A stretch of DNA of 7,607 nucleotides from JABZIP01 sp052173355 (lineage in GTDB: Bacteria; Bacillota; Clostridia; Peptostreptococcales; Anaerovoracaceae), in assembly GCA_052173355.1 (NCBI GenBank), contig JBQMYS010000056.1, forward strand, positions 1 to 7,607. The letters are read 5' to 3'. The position numbers and the translations under genes were made by a program. The notes beneath the pieces were generated by a model. The model saw only the letters and a list, made by a program, of their open reading frames with translations. It made no database searches and was not told the origin of the DNA. This document shows, piece after piece, positions 5,764 to 7,607 of the stretch (positions are counted from its first letter, which is position 1; each line of letters starts with the position of its first letter).

Positions 5764-6697
5764 TTTTGAAATGTTCTTTTGCAAATTCCATATCTTGGAC
5801 TATTTCGACAGTACCCAGATATTTTTTGTTATTATCGCGAACCGCCATGTAGGTAACAAGCATTGTTTTGCCGTTTTTATCCATCCATATAGGTACGCTA
5901 TCTTTAGCACCGGTTCGGAAATCGTTTATTATAGCTCTTACCATAGGTTCAATTTTCGGAGGATGGCATGAAAACACCTCGCGATCGATTGCCATGCCCG
6001 GTCTTTTAAATACTTTTGGACCTTCGTTGAAAAAACGATTTATGTTATCCGAATCTACAAAGGTAATTTCGAGCGGAATTGTATTTAGTAAAGCTGTAAT
6101 CTGTTCAACATTCATATGTCCGCCCGGCATTACAATTTCCGTATTTTGAGAATTATGCACGATTTTGTTTATATTTTCAGCCGTTTCCCAAAGTTCACGT
6201 TTAACGTTGAAGCAAGTGTCATAGTCTTTGGAATCGTGGTATATACCAATCCACTCATCATTTGTAAAATTGACTGCGCAAATTGGGAACAGCACATCAC
6301 GATCTTGTTGTATCATTTTTTCTATGCGTACAATCAAACTGTCGGCGGATTCAATCCATTTTTCATCATGCTCTATTTTTTTTGCAAGGGCATTTAATTC
6401 ATCGCGAATTTCATCGTCGGTGGTCCACATTAAATCCGATGGACCTGAAATACCGTAAGTGACTTTTAAAAGAGGGTAAAGTAAATCCCCCTTTTTCGCG
6501 TAGTAGATAGAAATATCCCGGATAGCCGCAAAAAGTTCATCCGTTTTTTCTTCTTTAAATCGTTTTATTAAAGCGGCAAGAGCATCGTTTTCTTTCGAAA
6601 ATGTTGATAAGGGATGACCGCTTATTTGCACCATTGCGGCGGTACGCTCATTTTTGTTGGAATAATCCCTTTTGGGGAATGTATCGTTTGAAACCAT
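5759..6697 (-). CDS. Hemerythrin-like/PAS domain protein (DUF438 family relative)
   Basis: A 312-residue soluble protein without a signal peptide or membrane segment. Residues about 27-160 resemble the hemerythrin-like domain of DUF438 proteins: GHPLSTFSKEN (27-37), YYAKKGDLLYPLL (65-77), GISGPSDLMWTTDDEIRDEL (82-101), VLFP and NDEWIGI. Residues about 190-310 form the PAS module: NTIPLEITFVDSDN, CHPPKIEPMV (244-253), TYMAVRDNNKKYLGTVEIVQD. Compared with my memory of the family, the usual N-terminal DUF438 helical domain (about 80 residues) is absent, and several probable iron-ligand positions are replaced (Ser31, Tyr65, Gly70), so metal binding may be lost. The ATG at 6697 follows GGGAG on the minus strand; an inner Met at residue 22 has no such site. 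The DUF1858 gene lies 52 nt downstream. A role as redox, gas or ligand sensor is inferred from PAS and family context; no output domain is present. Confidence 0.85.
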   Translation of the reverse strand: MVSNDTFPKRDYSNKNERTAAMVQISGHPLSTFSKENDALAALIKRFKEEKTDELFAAIRDISIYYAKKGDLLYPLLKVTYGISGPSDLMWTTDDEIRDELNALAKKIEHDEKWIESADSLIVRIEKMIQQDRDVLFPICAVNFTNDEWIGIYHDSKDYDTCFNVKRELWETAENINKIVHNSQNTEIVMPGGHMNVEQITALLNTIPLEITFVDSDNINRFFNEGPKVFKRPGMAIDREVFSCHPPKIEPMVRAIINDFRTGAKDSVPIWMDKNGKTMLVTYMAVRDNNKKYLGTVEIVQDMEFAKEHFKK

Positions 6698-6729
6698 ATC
6701 GTAATCTCCCTTTAATTATATGTTTAGAT

Positions 6730-6748
6730 TGTATTTTTATTAAATACA
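6730..6748. promoter_or_regulatory. Inverted repeat upstream of the DUF438-like gene, possible operator
   Basis: TGTATTT (6730-6736), five bases, then AAATACA (6742-6748): a perfect 7-bp inverted repeat centred about 42 bp before the start codon on the minus strand. It does not match the Rex, Fur or FNR consensus as I know them. In so AT-rich a spacer it may be chance. No convincing -35/-10 pair was found nearby: a TATAAT at 6720-6715 lies too close to the ribosome binding site. Confidence 0.3.
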
Positions 6749-6832
6749 TAGTAGCGGTTTTAATTAGGTTATTTATATTGTAATTGTTTAATGAAAAAGA
6801 ATATGTTGTTAAAACCACAAAAAATAAAAATA

Positions 6833-7303
6833 TTAAGGGGAAACTATCAGCATGGATATGATTTCCTTTTTCGTTGCATTTGCAGGTATTTGAAAATTTC
6901 CGTATTTTATTGAAGTCGTTGCTTGCATTTCCTCTGAAAGTTTTATGAATTCTTCTTGAGATTCAAACATACCAAGACCTACAAATTTATCTGCTATACT
7001 TTGTATTGATTCCCCGGCATTGATATATACGGCATATACTTCAGGTTTTTTTTCAGTTTTAGGTTTGTCTATCTGATTTTCGCGTTTTTGTTCGTTATCT
7101 TTAATTTTGTCCTGTTCACCTACGGGTACTGCAAGTCCGAAATTTCTATTTTGACTGTCTGTAGCTTCGGTTTGAGATACGTAGTGCGAATAATCGAGGA
7201 TATTTGTTGTTTTGATGCTTATAATCGCTATGCTTATGAGTATTATAAAAATTGCAATTAAAATATCACTGGTGTTGTATATAAAGTTTTTTAATTTTTC
7301 CAA
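6833..7303 (-). CDS. Membrane-anchored MltG/YceG-like protein lacking the catalytic domain
   Basis: A 156-residue protein with a short cytoplasmic N-terminus (MEKLKNFIYN), one hydrophobic membrane segment at about 13-31 (ILIAIFIILISIAIISI) and a polar, Lys/Glu-rich extracytoplasmic linker (about 62-86). The C-terminal module (about 88-153) reads VYINAGESIQSIADKFVGLGMFESQEEFIKLSEE and then GNFQIPANATKKEIISML. It resembles the LysM-like N-terminal part of MltG, the endolytic murein transglycosylase that cuts nascent peptidoglycan. The MltG catalytic domain with its active-site Glu is absent, so it is probably a peptidoglycan-binding or regulatory relative; automatic annotation may still call it MltG. 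The start is TTG at 7303, preceded by GAGGTG with a 4-nt gap; no other start is in frame nearby. It has its own minus-strand promoter at 7406-7378. A link to the DUF438-like gene 135 nt downstream is uncertain. Confidence 0.8.
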   Translation of the reverse strand: MEKLKNFIYNTSDILIAIFIILISIAIISIKTTNILDYSHYVSQTEATDSQNRNFGLAVPVGEQDKIKDNEQKRENQIDKPKTEKKPEVYAVYINAGESIQSIADKFVGLGMFESQEEFIKLSEEMQATTSIKYGNFQIPANATKKEIISMLIVSP

Positions 7304-7307
7304 ATGG

Positions 7308-7313
7308 CACCTC
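7308..7313 (-). promoter_or_regulatory. Ribosome binding site supporting the TTG start of the MltG-like gene
   Basis: On the minus strand GAGGTG is followed by CCAT and then the TTG at 7303. No ATG or GTG occurs in frame near it, so the site decides for the unusual TTG start. It is the second probable TTG start in this window. Confidence 0.7.
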
Positions 7314-7377
7314 GTCTATAAAACTATAAGTCTGAAATTGTATTCATTTGTTGAAAATTTACTTTCGTATTTTTTGA

Positions 7378-7406
7378 ATTATACTATAAAAAAGGTGCAA
7401 TTACAA
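7378..7406 (-). promoter_or_regulatory. Sigma-A promoter of the MltG-like gene
   Basis: On the minus strand a -35 TTGTAA (7406-7401), exactly 17 nt and a perfect -10 TATAAT (7383-7378). The start would be near 7371, giving a leader of about 68 nt before the TTG start. Confidence 0.75.
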
Positions 7407-7476
7407 TGTTTCTGATTAAAAAACTTGAACTGTGTTTTTTGAATAAAAATATTGTGAAAAAATACAAAAAAACTTC

Positions 7477-7505
7477 TTGTTTTTTGTTTAAAAGTATGAT
7501 AATAT
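7477..7505 (+). promoter_or_regulatory. Probable promoter of the gene starting at 7593
   Basis: -35 TTGTTT (7477-7482), 17-nt spacer and -10 TAATAT (7500-7505) preceded by an extended TGA. It would yield a leader of about 80 nt. It is divergent from the minus-strand promoter about 70 bp to the left. A weak A/T inverted repeat (ACAAAAAA 7464-7471 with TTTTTTGT 7480-7487) overlaps the -35 region. Confidence 0.55.
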
Positions 7506-7563
7506 CTTAGATATTGCTTTTGAAAGGCTTGATAGCTAGGTATTTTATAGCTTTTCAGATATT
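7501..7563 (+). other. Foldable 5' leader with competing stems
   Basis: Three pairings are visible: a local hairpin AATATC-TTA-GATATT (7501-7515); an 11-bp stem of 7519-7529 with 7549-7559 including two G-U pairs; and a long-range pairing of AATATCT (7501-7507) with AGATATT (7557-7563) that excludes the first and clashes with the end of the second. The segment lies between the predicted promoter and the ribosome binding site at 7578. No known riboswitch class was recognised, and no terminator U-tract is seen. The rest of 7304-7592 holds only the two divergent promoters. Confidence 0.35.
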
Positions 7564-7592
7564 TAAAATTAAGAAATGGGAGGGATTAAAAA

Positions 7593-7607
7593 ATGAAAAT
7601 GTGTAGC
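7593..7607 (+). CDS. Start of an unidentified gene, cut by the window edge
   Basis: ATG at 7593 follows GGGAGGG (7578-7584) with an 8-nt gap, a strong initiation signal in this genome. Only five codons (MKMCS) are visible, too few to recognise a product. The extended -10 promoter and foldable leader upstream support it being a real gene on the plus strand, divergent from the MltG-like gene. Confidence 0.6.

Noticed and set aside
6715..6720. Minus-strand TATAAT as the -10 of the DUF438-like gene
   Set aside because: The predicted transcription start would fall within the ribosome binding site at 6710-6706, and the -35 is poor.
6806..6820. TTGTTAA half-site resembling a Rex operator
   Set aside because: The second half-site (TTAACAA after four bases) is absent, and the position is far from any convincing promoter.
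7406..7510. 34-codon plus-strand frame (MFLIKKLELCF and onward) with AAGGTG upstream
   Set aside because: Very AT/Lys-rich, its AAGGTG lies within the minus-strand promoter region, no good promoter serves it, and it runs through the predicted promoter of the next gene. A small peptide is not excluded.

Overview
The window comes from a low-GC, AT-rich Firmicute, most likely an anaerobic member of the Clostridia or a related class. The signs are strong AGGAGG-type ribosome binding sites, A/T-rich spacers, long-form HPF, a CIRCE-controlled groESL operon, a clostridial-type nicotinate phosphoribosyltransferase, a class II fructose-bisphosphate aldolase, and DUF1858/DUF438-type proteins typical of anaerobes. 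I cannot name genus or species from the sequence alone.

Plus strand, left part. Positions 1-51 hold the last ten codons of a tnpB gene and the right end of an IS200/IS605 (IS608-like) element: a guide GAAT, a hairpin with a bulged T, and a TCAA cleavage tetranucleotide. About 65 bp beyond the inferred boundary begins hpf (117-647), the long-form ribosome hibernation factor, in the same direction as tnpB and closed by a very strong GC-rich hairpin. Next is the chaperonin operon: a sigma-A promoter (801-829), a perfect CIRCE operator (834-860), groES (905-1186), groEL (1255-2877) and a terminator.

Plus strand, middle. A second sigma-A promoter (2956-2984) precedes a two-gene unit with a 14-nt gap: nicotinate phosphoribosyltransferase (NAD salvage; probable TTG start at 3020) and class II fructose-bisphosphate aldolase (glycolysis, 4465-5394). 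It ends in an unusual hairpin that starts at the stop codon, followed by a bidirectional terminator shared with the converging minus-strand genes.

Minus strand, right part. Reading leftwards there are three genes: a membrane-anchored protein with an MltG/YceG N-terminal-like module but no catalytic domain (7303-6833, TTG start); a 312-aa protein made of a hemerythrin-like domain with replaced ligand positions plus a PAS domain, related to DUF438 proteins (6697-5759); and a 71-aa DUF1858 CxxC protein (5706-5491). The last two probably act together in redox or nitrosative sensing; this is inferred from family and neighbourhood only.

The right edge holds divergent promoters, a foldable leader of about 80 nt, and the first five codons of a further plus-strand gene (7593 onward). 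Most of the window is ordinary housekeeping sequence. The features most worth a second look are the transposon end with its predicted omega-RNA guide next to hpf, the degenerate hemerythrin/PAS plus DUF1858 pair, the catalytic-domain-less MltG-like protein, and the structured leader at the right edge.
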